DNA from: Cyanoderma ruficeps
Taxonomy: Eukaryota > Chordata > Aves > Passeriformes > Timaliidae
Direction of reading: 5' to 3'
DNA: 64,000 nt
Assembly (NCBI GenBank): GCA_008694505.1
Contig: VZDJ01000116.1
Coordinates: 16,950,781-17,014,780, forward strand
Position numbers and translations under genes: made by a program. Positions 9,580 to 24,500 of this stretch are shown piece by piece. Below the pieces are notes generated by a model. It saw only the letters and a program-made list of their open reading frames with translations, made no database searches and was not told where the DNA came from. Numbering within the stretch: the first letter of the stretch is position 1; each line of letters starts with the position of its first letter.

Positions 9580-12500
9580 GTAAGAAGTTGGGCATCTCTT
9601 TTTCTTAAGTGTTGTGTTAAAATTTTCTGGTTTAGTTTCTGCTGAGAGTTTTTTCCAGTGGATTCTTTCCTCAAGGTAAGGCCTGCACAGTGTAGGCACA
9701 TGCTTCAGGCTCTCCTACTGTCTTGCAGAACTCAGTATTCTGCTCTCTTCCAAAATGTCTCCTTGTCCTGTTGCTTACCAAAACCCTACCATCTATGGGA
9801 AGTCATGGCTTTCCCAGTATTTCTCAAATAACAATTCAGAAAATAAACAGAGACATCCCAATTGAGAGCTGATTCTGTTGGTCCTTTTTTGGGGTGGGGA
9901 ATCTCTGTAGCCAGAATTCTGTACTTTGAGACCTCTTGGTCATCCAGCAGACCAGGTGACTCTGCGTTACCCATGATAAAGACATTCTTTAAATTCTGCC
10001 TGAATGATTTCTTTGCCCTCATGCCTGTTCCTTTTCCTTTCAGACAGAGGACCCCAGTAAATGCAACCCTAGGTTTTGGGAGGAGCTATTTCTCATGAAG
10101 GTAACAGATTGTGAACATCCTGTTGCTGTTCTGCCTATGAAGTGGCAGACTGTCAGTGCAAGGACTTGTGTTTCTAAGGTGTCAGTGGTGGTATAATGTG
10201 CATGAACTGGTTCTTCACCTGACAGGTCAATCTGGAGTATCTAGAAGGCAAGCTGGAGGCTCTGGATGGGGAAGAATTAATGAAGATAAAAGATAACATC
10301 AACTGCTTGTTTCAGCACTGCATCCAGGCCCTGGGTGAGGAGCACCCGATCAGAGTGGTGAATGCATTACAGGTACCACGCTGGGAGGCAGGGAGTGCTG
10401 TCTCTCTGCTTCTGATGAGGCCATATATTTGTTGCTGGTATCAAACACCTTGTGCTCATTTCTTTGCTACTGAGAAGAAGTGATGTCTACAGAGCAGTTG
10501 CCACTCATTGTCTGTGGAGGCTCCAGTCACAGCCTCTTTACTCTTGGCAGAGCAATAGATGGTTTCAGAATTCAAGAGGATCTGATGATGGAGGATGAAG
10601 TTGATGGCAATGAGGAGACAAAGGGAATTGTTCATGTTGCAGGCTGTCAGTTTGGGGTCTCAAAAGTACTTAGGCTGTGTAGCTTTGTGTTTTACTTCCA
10701 CCACTTCTCCCTCATTTCAGCTGCTTTTTTCAGTTTCCATATGGGTCAAAAAAGAAATAAAGGTCGGGAGAAGTTAGTGTGATATTTACGCAGCAAATTG
10801 CCTCAGCTGGACACTTCCTAATTGGAAGTTGTGAAGAATTATCACTCAGAATTCATAGCCATTTTTGTGCAGGTTGTTCCTTACCACAGCTCTCCTGTTC
10901 CATATCTTGTGTGGGAGACTCCCCTCCTCATACTTGATACAGTTTGGTGAATAGATTTGCTTTAGGAGTATGCAAAATGCATCTCAGCTTTAGGAGTGGA
11001 GAATATGAAATTCAGGTTTGAAGAAGTCATCTGTAGGAGACGTTGGACCAGCAGTGAGCTGGGAAAAGTTGATTTAAAACAGAATATTTACATTTCTGAT
11101 GTACAATCTTGCATTGTTTTATTGTTATTTTTAGAATTAGTTTGAAAGGGTCCTTCTAAAGTTGTAGTTACAGCTGCACAGACAGCTTAGACCAGCCCTG
11201 AATTTCTGAACTTGTATCCAGACTCTTGGAAGAACTTAGGGCAGGTCACAAGAATCCTGCTGTGTGCATGTAAATAGGAACGAGGTAATACATCCTGAGT
11301 TCGAAATCGGAGAGTGTTCCCTTAATCAGACTATATTAATGTAGAAAGTGATCCTGAAGCCAAAACTTAATTAAGCAATCCTCTTTTTGAGAATCAGCAT
11401 GGTGACCAAAGGTTTGTTTAGCCCAGTGTCTGTTTTTGACAGTAACCAAAGAAAGGATGTCTACCTTACCTTTTTGCTTTTGTATGGTTCTGGAGGTCTG
11501 CTAATGCCATCAGGTCTGTTTTGTCTCCAGCTTTATATCTGAAACTAATTACCTCTCACTGGTGAATTTAACCTGGAATCTAAAACTGCAGTGGTTGTAT
11601 TCCTGCTCATTGCCCTCTTCACAGGCCTGAGAGGTGCCTGATGACAAACATCACCACGGATATTTCTCTCTCTTAGGACAAATGAGTAATTTGCTGCCCA
11701 TAAATTTTCCAGAGAGTCTGCTGGAAGCATAGTGTGCTGATACCTGTGTATCTTCAAGAACCTGGAATGAAGCAGTAATTAGGCTGCCTAATAGAATTGG
11801 AGACTTTTTTTTTTTTTTTGGTGGCAGGGTTGGTTCTTGTTGTTGACAAAGACACAGTTTATTGGTCCAAGTTGGTATAGCAATGTGGTAACCAAACAGA
11901 AATTTGTGTTCAAGCAAATTTCTCAAACAAGAAAAATACAGACAAATATATTCTCCAATTTTTATGAATTTTCAGCATCCAAAATCCNNNNNNNNNNNNN
12001 NNNNNNNNNNNNNNNNNNNNNNNNNNNNNNNNNNNNNNNNNNNNNNNNNNNNNNNNNNNNNNNNNNNNNNNNNNNNNNNNNNNNNNNNNNNNNNNNNNNN
12101 NNNNNNNNNNNNNNNNNNNNNNNNNNNNNNNNNNNNNNNNNNNNNNNNNNNNNNNNNNNNNNNTGGTTTTGTATTGGTGCTCTGCTACTTGAATCTTCCA
12201 GAGAGCTTTTTGTAAAAAACATTGCAAGTAATTTAAAATACTACTTTCAAATAATGTGATTGTTGTTCTTTAGAATCTGATGGAGAGCTTGGACTCCCTC
12301 CTCTGTGCAGAAGGTTCTGAAAGCCTCAAAAGCTTGTGTCTGAAGCTACTTCTCTGCTTGGTGACAGTAAGTAATTAACAGCTGTATAATAATTTAAGGG
12401 CTGATATGAGCCACATCTGAGGGATGGAACTGTTTCAAAACTTGAGCAGAATGCTGCAGTGTGAAGCTTAAAAAAGGGAAAGAAATTGTGAATGAGAACA

Positions 12501-15500
12501 AGGGTCAGGCCAGAATATGCATGATGACTCTAACCTTGATGCCAACAGAGACTAGCAGATGCTCTTCATCCTGTAAGATAGGTGCCAGCTAGGGCTAAAG
12601 GGGAGAGGCAGGAGGTAAATTGGATTCACATGTGTGGGTTTTTTAAAGGAAAAAGGTATTTAAGAAGTCTCAGATAAATGGAAAGAAAGACTTTATTCTG
12701 TAAGACAGAATAAAATCTTAGACTTACCAGGCAATACACCAAATACACAATAGGGTTGATTGAGGAAAGACAGAAAGTGTGGAGTAGACCAGAGTGGTGA
12801 GGATGTGAAGAATGAGGAAGTTGTAATAAATGACCACGCATCAGCTTTTGGAGATGGTCAACTGTGAACTATTTTGACCGTGATAAGAGATAATTGAGAG
12901 TGGTGGAGCTCTTCATTGCCCTCTTCATGATGGGAAGGTTCTCAGTGGAGCATATGTGCCTGTTTTTGATTCTCTGCCTCCTGTGTGGAGCCTGCAACAG
13001 CTGATGGCTGTTGTCATTCATGCAGCTGTGTAAAATACCAGTGCGTGGAGGAACAGGGAGCTCTTAGTCCATGTGTGGTGCTTCTTAGCAGAGAGAGGGC
13101 TGGGAGGCCAGACAGATATCTTTTACTTCATGTCTAGCTCTATTGCTAGTCACACCTTGACTTGCTAAGTGTAAGATTCTGGATAAATGTGTCCATCTGG
13201 GAGCAGAGCTCTCGTGTTTCCAATGTGTGCCAGAGGCAGTTACAACGTTGGTGGAGATTTCAGATGAGATTTTAAAACTTGTGTTTGTACTCAGGTGACA
13301 GATAACATTAGCCAGAACACCATCCTGGAGTATGTGATGATTAACAGCATATTTGAAGCTATTTTACAGGTAAGGGTTCTTCCTTCTACTGTGGGGGCGC
13401 ATCCATAGTGAGAACTTTAGGTAATGTGTTTGCTTTTCAGCTTTTTCAGTGTGATGTATTTCACTGGCACTGTTGTTGCTTCCATTCATAGTTCAGTCAT
13501 ACATATATTTTGTAATGTTCTCTCCCCTTTACTCTAGTCTGTTTTTAGTCACTACTGACTATTTAAAGTATTTTCACTTGAGACATTTCTGCACAGTTAG
13601 AATCTGAACAGATTTCTGGGCTAATTTCACACAGAATTCTGCATTGGAGAAACTGTTTTTCAAAAGGGTAGTGTGGATATATCAAATTTTTTTCTGCTCT
13701 TGGATAAATTATACTTTTTTCAGTGGAACTGAGTCTTGGGAAAACCCAGAACATTTGCAAAGGTATTGCTGGTGATTGACTGTGATAGTGTACATTGCTG
13801 TTGTGAAATATATTTGCCCTTTTATGCCCTGAAAGCCTATGTGCATCCTTTCTGTGATAAATAAGCTTTTCTGTGTGCAGAACTTCCTTGAGGCACTGAC
13901 ACTCCCTTCACCCTGAATATCCTCTTTCACATATATTTCTCAGAATATGCTCTTACACATACATTTCATGGCTATGCTCTGTGACTCACTGCAAGCTTCC
14001 TGGAGCAGGCCTGAACAGAACAGTGTGATTGTTTATTCCAGATCCTGTCCAGCCCTCTTAGTCGCAGGGAACACGGATATGATGCTGTTGTCCTTCTGGC
14101 CTTGCTGGTCAACTACAGAAAGTATGAGGTAGGTGTTCTGGGTACAGAAACATAATTCCTCTCTCCTTTATTAATTTAGAGTGGCCTCTGGATTATGAAG
14201 GCAGCACACAGCAGTTTTTAGCAGGGCACACTTTAGCATCAGGGCATCAGCACGGAGCAGGAGAAGCTTTGCAAGGGAGCCCTGTTATGCTCCCTTTGTC
14301 TGTCTCTGATGTATGTGTATAATCAAATGTGTATGATATTCCTACAGCTCGTTCTGTGCCAGCATGAAAGAAGCTACCTAGGGAATTTGCATTTATTTGT
14401 GGAAGTATTCTGAGGAAGGTCCTTTTGGAAGAGTTACTGTTGTGCCAAACTGCGTGTGCGTGTGAGTGTGTGGTTATACATAATCTCCAAAGTAAAATGA
14501 GCTGTCAGTCATCCTGGGCTTCAGACTGAATTTGTGATTCAGAACCTGACTAGCTGACTGAAAGAGCACAGATCCCCAGAAGAGATGGTGAAGCTGTGAC
14601 CAAAGAATTAACTGAAACATCACAGCTAGTAGTTCCAAGAGAAGTCTCTCTCTGTCTCTTTGATGGATTCCTCTTTGAGGAACTTTATTCATCATCCTTT
14701 TTATGTTTATGGTGTGTTCCCATTTTTTTTCTGTTATTCATCAGCTTGAAAAAAACCACATTTTGAATGTCAGAACAACACTTAATGTTGGCTTTTCTTT
14801 GTATCAGGCATGATGCTTTAATGGTCAGGGTTTTTTTTCTTCATAAATAGAAATATCTTAATATAGTTCATTAGGCAGCAAATGGGAAAGTTCTGGAATA
14901 ACCTGCCCTTCAACAGAATTACTAGGAGGGATCAGGCTTCAAAACCTACCTGGTTTTATAATGGGTCTTGTTCTGAATTATGAATAGACCTAGAGAATAT
15001 GCAAGGACAGGAACTACACTTACTGTCAAAGTAATGCCTGTCAATTTCTCATTCCTGTCAATGATGTCAGAATGATGAATTGCAGATTCTGTTCAGCATT
15101 CTGTGCTGCGGTAGCATGGAACAGGAACATGGAGTTTGACTTCAGTATATGGCTATGAGGGAAAACTGTTGGAAATTATCTATAAGTAGGATTACTTACG
15201 AGGGCGGACTGGGAATACCAGATATTCAGACAAATGGTGGAGAACTGTGTAATCGAGTGCTTTTGGAGAACACTGCCCGAGATGTCTCGAAACTGAGCAC
15301 TCCTGAGGAAGTTGTGCTGATGTTTGAAAAGTGCAATCCATACAGTCCAACTGAAGCAGACATGTAGCAAGGGGAACTTCAGCTCAAGCAGCTCCTCTGG
15401 CAAGGCTGAAAGCTACTCCCAGAAGGGTTTTATGTGGCAACTGCTCAACACTGCCCTTTGTAGCAGTGCTACAAGCCAAGCCTGTAGTAATGCAGCCATA

Positions 15501-18500
15501 GTCTTTGTCCTTGAGTAGCTGCTTTCATTTGCTGTTCTTTGGCCCTTTGGGTCAATATGGTTGGTTGCCTGATTGTTAGTGAATTGTAGCACACTTTCAT
15601 GCCTCAGGTGCTCTGGAGTTCTCTTATTAGTTAACTGTGGTACAGCTGAAAGGTTCTCTTTTGGCCTGAACTCCATCGATTGTGTGTTTCCAGCTCTTTT
15701 AGAAAATCTAGTAAGGCTCAAAATTCATTAGCTGACTATGATTTTGTGTCTGTTTTTAGTGTATATACCAGTGTGTTTTACATCAGGATGTTCTTTTGTA
15801 TTTTTGGGATGTGAATTTTGTAATCTCTCAAATTCCTTGGGGAGTATTTCTCCATGTTGTCATTTTCCGTGTTTATAAGGTCTTGGCTTGCTGATTAACT
15901 TCTGTTCTAGGGGATTACAACTTTACTTGGAACCTTTAAAGGGATGCCCTTGATTGAAATCCTAATAATTTTCAGAAGTTGTTCCAACTGTATACTTTTT
16001 CAAGCCTTCAGCTATATATATATATATTTTAATACTAGTCCGGATTTCAGAGAAAATACTTTTGCATTGATATTGTCAGAAAGAAAATGCTATGAAAAAA
16101 GTATTCATTTGATCACTTTCCCAGTGTTTTAAGGGATGGCTGATAGGATAGCAAGTTAAAACATAAAATCAGGTAGTGACTTTTGAATATGTACTTGTTG
16201 ATAACATCTAGCCAGAAGTTAATTTGCCTCATGTTCAACACACAAGAATTGCATTGTGTCTTTTGTTAGACAGAACTGAAATAAATCAGTTAAAATGTGG
16301 GGTTTTCCCTTCGTGTGCTTGTCTGGCAGCATTTAGTGTGTCCAACAAGCCTTCATGTCCAGTTTTGTGCACTTACCTCTCCTTGGTATAGACAGCTACA
16401 GGTGCTGAAGAGACACAGCTTTGGAGAATCTCAAAGGTTTTTTTCTCTTTCTTTTTTTTTTGGAAGATCTTGCATAACTCAATTTTTTTAAAAAAAACCT
16501 CTAACAAAAAAAGTAATTATTCAAGCTCCAATTCCCTACAAAATGTTCTGCCTGCAGATGAGACTTTTCTTCTGTGTATTGATTCAAAATCAACTTTTTT
16601 AGTTTTGCACTGACACATATAAATCAGGAAAAACGTGCATTGCTAATCTGAAATGCTTCCTAAATTATTAGCATTCATCTTTATAGATGGAGCCTGTGTG
16701 CTTTCTTCAGCTAAGTTCAAGGCATTTGTATTCTCCAGAGACTTCCAGCTCTTAGTGTGTAAACAAAGTGTTCCTCTCTAACTCAGCAGCAGATGAGTCT
16801 AGAATGTTGTCCTGCCTTCCTGGGCGCTGCTTTAAGCAATCTTTGCAAGGTATTGTAGAAGGGAGATAGCAGAGCACTAATGCTCCATCCAGCTTCACTG
16901 CCTGGTACTGCTGCAAAACTGTGTGTGTGTCACAGATAACAGGCTTGCAGGATGGCTGCTCCACTTTCCAGACTGACAGAGGAGCTGGTGGAGGCACCGA
17001 AACTCCCTCTCTTCTCAATTAAATCAGGAGACTACCTGGCTGGGCCAATAAGGGGAACATGTCCCTGACCTTGTGGTCTTAGCATATGCTGTGATTCCTG
17101 CTTATTTGCGTGTATTCTGTTTTATGGGACAGGGCAGAGTTTCTTCCCAGGTGGTTGGGTAAACTTGGAAACATAATAGTGGTTTTTTTTTTCCCTGAAG
17201 GCTGAACTTGAAACCATTTTTCTTTCTTCTTTTCCCCCCCCGATCCTGAGCAGTCAGTGAATCCCTACATTGTGAAGCTCTCCATTGTGGATGATGAGGC
17301 CACGCTCAATGTGAGTACTTGTCTTGATTCCTCGGTGCTGCTGGAGATGCTCTTTCATGTGGAGTGTAGGGTGATGAATGCAAGCGTGGTGTGTGGTAGA
17401 AATCAGGTCTTGGAACAGTGCTGCTCTAAGGAACACCAGAACAGTGGTTGTTCAGCCCGAGCTGTGCTCTTGCAATAGGTTGGGCAGCTCATGATTTAGA
17501 CAGTTTGTTCACCTGTTAAATGGTGGGGGTGGTTAAAAAGCTAGGTAGCCAGGACCATGCTAAAGTTGATCCATTATGCATTCATGAGCTGTCTGTACAC
17601 TATTTACTGTTGTGTGCCAAAGAGACACAGGATGATTTATGCCAAAAAGGAATCTCATTTCCAGTGCTGTGTCACTTGATTTTATCAGTCCACGAGTCAA
17701 TTCTTGTAACTCAGTGGAAGTTCATATCTGAGTTAAGAGTCCTACAGTACATTTTGGGTTGTAGCCACAGTCTGAGTTTTTTATCCAGGCCTGGATAAAA
17801 ATTGACAGCAGACTGAGTTATATGAGTTCTGGACTTGGAAGTTGCTCTTTAGGCATGAAGTAAAAAGCAAGCTCCATGCTAAATAACGGGTGAGAACTGT
17901 TAGCAGTTCTCTAATGGTGAAGGCTCTTTGCAAGAAGTCAAATGTTATTAGTATCTATGACTCTTTGTTTTGAGTTTTTAGATGTCCTTCCTCTAACACC
18001 AACTTCTTTCTAAGTATCTTGATGCTTTACTGAGGCTTCTTGAGTGAGAACTCTGTATGGAGGTCTAGGGAGAGTAAACCTTCTCTGTTGAACTGAGTAA
18101 TTAGAAAAATAACTTTAAATTTTGTTGTCTGGGGTTTTGTATTATAATGTTGTTGTATCATAGCATATCTTAGTACTTCAAACAGCTTCAAGGGAAATTC
18201 TGCATAGCGTGCTAGGTTATCTTGAAGGGGGCAGCACTGCTATGTGTGTTCAGTGTGTGACTTTTCTCCCCTGAGATTTTAATGTGAAGTTTTTTTAAAC
18301 ACGTTTTTTTTCAGGGAATGGGACTTGTAATTGCCCAGGCTTTGTCGGAATATAACAGGTAAAACCAAATTGTGTCTTGTTTTTCGATACAGGATAGTTA
18401 CTGTAAATTTTCAAAAACTTTTTTTTTTTTGTGTTAAAGCACTTGTTTATCACCTGACAGCCTTGACACACCTGGAGAGGCAGGGAATAGTCTTAAGCTT

Positions 18501-21500
18501 TGAGGTACTTTGGTTCAGTTGATGCAGTCATTGCAAGTCTCAATGCATCTGTACCAGCTGGGCTGATGTGCTTCAGGAGAGATCTTGCTGTAGGGGAAGA
18601 TATCCATTGTATATTTTTGCTGTCATGGATTTACCTCTGTATGAACTATCCTTAAAATCTTAGTCACAAGTGAAAAGTTAGTAATTTGCTGACAGCTCCT
18701 CTGTTGAAAAATTGAATTAGCTGAAACACTATCTAAAACAAATGTATCCAGGGCTGTCCACATGCCAGATCAGAGACAATTGGGAGATGTAAACTCTTCC
18801 AAATGGTGGAAAGCAGTAACTGCTGCTGAAGAAAGAGCCAGAAAGTCAGCAGAAAGGGTAGCATATTCTTAGTCTCTGCTTCATAAGTACCAGCATAAAG
18901 CATGTAAGCTTTCCTAAGAGCGAAGTGCTTTAGAAATATTTGGAAATTTACAGCAATTTCACCTGAGAAACTCAAGAATTTTTTTTTTTGTGCAGTAGGA
19001 TTCTCAAAGTATCCAGAAAAATGTTTTAATTCCTTTGAAAGTCTGCTGTGATAGTTATGCAGGTGACTTGCAAGATCAGCAAATCATGTAGATGTATTTA
19101 ACAAAGTAAATGATTGGAGTTAAGCAGAAAAAAACTTCACTCACCCAAGTTCCATCTTTCTGACAAAAACTGTCTCAGATCATGGCCTGCTTTTCCTTCT
19201 CCCTTTCCCAAGAATTTAGAGTTGGTTTCTTTGCATGTTACATTGTGTATTATCAGATTCCTGTGTGACAAAGTAAATGGCCATGTGAGCTTTGCTGGTC
19301 CCTTTGAGTGCCAGATGAAGGAGTGTAACTTAAATCTGAGGTACCCAACCTGTTTGTTGACTTCACTTGCTCTACTTCCAGTCTTTTCACTTGCTCCAGG
19401 AAAGTGGGATCAGGCCGTGGACCATAAAGGTCCATGGGGTTTCTGCTCGCCATAGGGTGAACAACTCTGATTTTTTTCTGTAGTGGATGATGAAATGAAG
19501 CTGTTCTGTGGTTACTGACTCTGTGTGCTCATGTGCCTTATTACTGTTTGTCCAATACAGAACAGAAATTCCTAAGTCACTTGATCCATTTCCTTCAGAG
19601 TTAGCCCAAACAGTTTGTGTCTTCTGTAACAGCACAAACATTGTTCATGTTTCACATCTTTCAGCAGCCTCACTTCAACTGTACACAATTTACAAATATT
19701 TTAATACCCTTTGTCTCTTCTTTTGGAGTCTTGAAAAAGACTGTTGAATGTCGAAGTTTCCTCCATCCTATATTCTTGTCAAATAAGACAAATGTATAGG
19801 GATTTAGGTGAAGTAACCCTGGTTCCATTTCTATCCCTGAAACTTCATCCTTATTCCTTTTTGTTCAGGCAATACAAAGATAAAGAAGAGGAGCATCAGA
19901 CTGGTTTCTTCTCAGCCCTAACTAACATGGTAAGCAAGGAAGAGGTGTTTTTCAATTCTTAAAAAGGTGCATTCATGCAAGTTCAGCAGGAGAGTATTTC
20001 TAAAAAGGGTGAGTTTGGAATGTGAGTTCTGGAGGTAGAGATGGATTGAATGATCAAAACTAAATACAGCTGAAATGGTTGTATTCTGAGGAGTGTGTTG
20101 TCTGGCTGGGAAAGCTCTTTCAAAGGACGAGATCTCTACTCTTGTGTTGATAGCTGAAATTCTTTTCCTGCATCTTCTTCACTCTAGTTGACTTTATTTT
20201 AAAATTTTCCTTATTTTAAACTTGTAATATTTTTTTAACTTCTTAATCCTTTCAAACAGCTATTTATTTTTAAAAACCAGTTGCTACTCTGGTGATGTGG
20301 CCTAAAACAGTGTGGCACATCGTCCGATCTGTCACTAGTCTTTGAAATTCTGTTTCTTTACTGTTTTGTTTCTCAAGCATGGATGCACTTTAGCTACTGA
20401 GTAAAGCTTGGACTCTGCAGTGGGCACTGTCTGCATTTTTGAAGGGGTACCCTTCAAAAACAGTAATGAATTTCTTCCTTTTAAAGAGTATCCACTGTTC
20501 CGCTTGTTCACTTTGGATTTTCTTCTGTCAGAGATTTCATCGTGTTCTGACATCTAACTGACAGAAAAATTTCCTGTAAGTAAGGGAAGTTCAGTGTTGA
20601 CAGCTGTCTGTCAGGAATGACTTGGGTAAAACTGTGGCCATCCTGGAGCAAGCAGAGGGGAAATGATCTCTCTTGCTCTCTTACAGAATTGCAAGCTAAG
20701 CCAGGCTGGGATTCAAGGTCCAGTCTTTTTTTTTTTTTTCCTTTTTTTATGATTCAACAGGTGAAGCATTGGTCAGTGACAGTATAGCAAAATGAAATGT
20801 GTTTGTATCCACGTGTTGTCTCTTGCTGTTGAATAGCTTTCCCAAATTCCTGCTGTGCAATGCTCTCTCTTTCCATAGGTGGGCAGTATGTTCATAGCAG
20901 ATGCTGATGAGAAGATCTCTGTCCAGTAAGTGCACAGATGATATTTACACAATGTTCTGTCACGGAGCTATTTAACGTCACAAAGTAAACTACAGGAGCA
21001 GGTTCCCCTGTCACTAAAATGGTACCACACCCTGCAAATTGTGGATTTGCCCTCCCATGAGAAGGGTGCAGCTGGAGGAGACACAGCTGAACTGCTTGTA
21101 ATGAAGTCTATAAAAAAAACTCCAGTGGATTTTATGAGGCATTTAAAACATACAATAGTTGTGTCAGAGGTGGCACATGAGAAGCAAAGGTTCATGCACT
21201 CTGGCCCCTCACCAAAATGTTTTCTAAAGGGGGCAAGTGATAAATATGAGGGATTTTAGTGTCTTTAGAACCCTTTGCTCTTAAAAGAGAGCGGGACTTT
21301 AAATGGGAAACACTGTGCAGCTAGAGACACTTTTAGTGGGAAGGCAACAAAGATTGTACTTATGCTCTAAAAATAGCTATTTTTATGGATTGCTACTACT
21401 AGTACTGTTATTAGTGCTGCTACTAAATTGGCAGAACAACTGGATTGCAGAGGCAGATTTTTCTATAGTTGAAAAAAAATTCTTTTTTTAGATAGGCCAT

Positions 21501-24500
21501 GCTTCTGAAAAACTTGGCTCCTGGTATTCTGGTCAGTAACTGTGCCTTTGTCTGTATCCTTCCCACAGAACAAATGAAGCAATCCTTCTGGCCCTCTATG
21601 AAGCTGTTCACTTAAACAGGAATTTCATCACAGTCCTGGCACAAGTGAGTTTCAGTAGAATGTTTCCCTCTTTCTTTGTAGTGGATGTCTTTGAAATCAG
21701 AGAGCCAGAAATGGAATTGGTGAAAAGGGGTTTTCCCCCTTATGTGCTTGTCATAGGATCAGCATGAAAGAGCAGAAGCAGGCCAGGGCTGGGGAAGACT
21801 TTTATGATACACTTCCTGCCTTAACAGTAAATGAGTAGTTTTGAGGTCACAGTTCATGTTGGAATAATTCATTTTTGCCACTGAATGGAAAGGGCTGCAT
21901 GGAGTGCCTTCAGTGCCCTATCAATAGTCCACTTAAGGGGGAGGATGGAGTGAGCAAAGTGGTTGCTGTAGCTCTCAGAGCTAATCACAGTTTTGTTAAG
22001 TTAGGGTTGAGAGAAAGAGGCTGATTCAACTTCCAAATTAAATGGATTATCCTGTATGGGTGTGCATGGACTCAGTGTTGTTGTCTATTTGGGTATTCTT
22101 TGCCTAGGGATTAATTGACATGTGACAGTTATTATTTCAAATACTATTTTGTGTTGAGACTTTCTTGAAGAGCCCAGCCCCTTTGGCATGGGAACCAGTT
22201 GTTGGAGCATAGCACTTGTCCTTGGGCTTTTTATGGTGGAGAAACAGCCTTCTGAGAGGCAGTAGGCTGCTCTGATCATGAATCTCTGGGTGCTTTTCTA
22301 AATGCTGTGTGAGTTTGGAGAGGTGGTTGCTGCTGGGAGGTGGATAATAAGCCTGTCTGATCCAGTCATCGTACTGAAGGGGTAGCCTGATGTATTTAGG
22401 AAGACCTTAGGTTCAGGCTTTTAATTTTGGTTTGTTGGTACTGCTTGAAATCTGTGAGAGAAACAGCATCAGCAAAACAGTTAACACCTTTCCCCAGTTT
22501 ATACAGGTCCTCAGAGTGCAACCATATATCACACACTAGACACTTGGCATGACAGAGCAGACCTCTGGGGACTCCTGACAGTAGTGGTGGTGGAGGAGGT
22601 CTGATAAGCAGATCTACAGCCTCTGAAGTAAGCTTCTGTTTCATGGATGGTTAATTTGCTGAGAGGTTCCCTGCTTGTCTTTTCCCAGGTTATTCATTCC
22701 TACTACTTCTCAGAGATTTCTGCTTTTTCAGTTCTGTGTAATACCAACTTAGGCCTTTCTGTGGTCAAGATATTCCTGGGGGAAGACAGGCATTTGGCAG
22801 GGAAAGGAGCAGAGCAGAAAAAGATCAGCTAGAGAAAAAGCTCCTAAAAATAAAAGGATAGACTAGTTACTTCTGAAAGAGATAGTTGTAACAGCCACTG
22901 AACAATGGGTTGAGTTGGAGAACTGATATTCTTGGATGGACTGTCTGTAATCCTTCATTTAAGAGAGGGTAAGGCAGGTCATGTCATGTTGAAAAAACCT
23001 CATAAAAGCTGATGAATGCTCTTGCCTAAGCTGGTGTCCCTTGCTTGGTGCTGCATGAATGACTTCCTGCTGCTGTGTGGCTCATGGGAAGAGCAGGGAT
23101 TCAGTTGTGTGGGTATCTGGAGCATTCAGTGTGTGCTCACCAGCTGTGAGTGCTCAGGTTTGCTGCGTGGTGGCACTCTTGTCTCTCAACTGTTAGTTGC
23201 TGTTCTGGAGAAAGAAGGTAAGCCCCCAAAACTGTCTGAGGAAATCTGGCTTATGTAAGACTTTCAGTGAAAAAATTATATTTTAAAGTGTAAATTGGTA
23301 GCTGTAGGGATGTAAATTGTCTTTGAGTTGTAGTATGTGTGTCTGTGCTTCCCATAAAATATATGCATTTATAGTTGCTCATAAAATGAGATATTCAAAG
23401 GCAGTGTGGAGGATAACCACTTGTGAAAAATCCTATGGAACTAACACCAAATCAGCAGTTCTGTATCTTCCTTTTATTTTGAAATTGTGATGATATATTA
23501 AGGCAGATGATACATTTATGTAAAACTTGCCCTATGAAATGGACACTTTGCTTGGCAGCCAGACTCAAAAATAGCATGGCAGATTGCCTACGCTCTCACC
23601 AGTGTGGATAGGTCTGGAAGCCTGCAAAGAGTGAAAGTCAAAGCAGTAATTAGGCAGGCAACTATTAGCAAAGATGAAATGGGGAGAGTGACTGGCTAAT
23701 GGAAGCTGAGAGGATCAATAATGATAGTATTATTTATGTTCTGTGCTGTTTTCCTGCAGTCTTCCTTGCAGGGCTTTACAGTGAGACAGGAAAGTAATTA
23801 ATTGCCATCATCTTTGAATATGAACAGGTGGGGGTCAGGAGCGAGGAGAATTTGCTCTTAGAAAGAGAAGTGAAAGGATCTGGGAGAAAGACTTCAAATG
23901 CACATCCTTGGCGTGTTTTAGGGGGTATTAGAAACTATTAACATTGTAGGCTTTTGCCAATCTCCCATTGTGCATTAGGGAAGGGCATTTTTTCTGTCTG
24001 CTGGGGAGAACTGCCACTTTCTGATGTATTTTTTGTGTTTTGTGGAATAGAGAAATTGATGTACAGTTTAATCATTAGACATCCAAGGTCAGGAACCATG
24101 GCCTGGCTCTTTGGGGAAGAGGTTGAGGTTTCTTGAGACTTCTTTAGTCGTGTCTATTGTGCAAGATAATGGAACAGTACAAGTAGTGGTCTGTGTTTCT
24201 AGTGCCTGGTGAAGCAGTTGACCTGTGCATTTGTGTTTTCTCTTAGAGCCATCCTGAAATGGGCCTGATGACAACACCAACAAGCCCAGTTCCAACAACA
24301 CCTGTCACTCCACTTGGAACCACCCCACCTTCTTCAGATGGTAAGAAATGTAATGATCTCCTGAGGAAAAGTAATTTAAAACTGTAAAATACCTAGCAAA
24401 CTATTTTCTGAAGATTGCCACTAGTGAGATCTGGCTGGAGCAGATGTAACTTGGTGGTCTCTTCCTGGAGTGACTTGCCTTACTAAACATGAACAAGATT

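Noticed and set aside
10447..10480. TLC-like reading (ACC TTG TGC) that resembles the expected start of missing exon 5
   Set aside because: There is no AG acceptor directly before it, the match ends after three residues, and a stop follows within nine codons.
11837..12259. Open frames on both strands across the N run
   Set aside because: They exist only because N codons are read as open; there is no real sequence.
15149..15367. 72-codon frame with an ordinary-looking composition in intron 8
   Set aside because: No homology recognised, no splice context, and of a length expected by chance.
16013..16026. (TA)n run
   Set aside because: Too short to be informative; ordinary intronic simple sequence.
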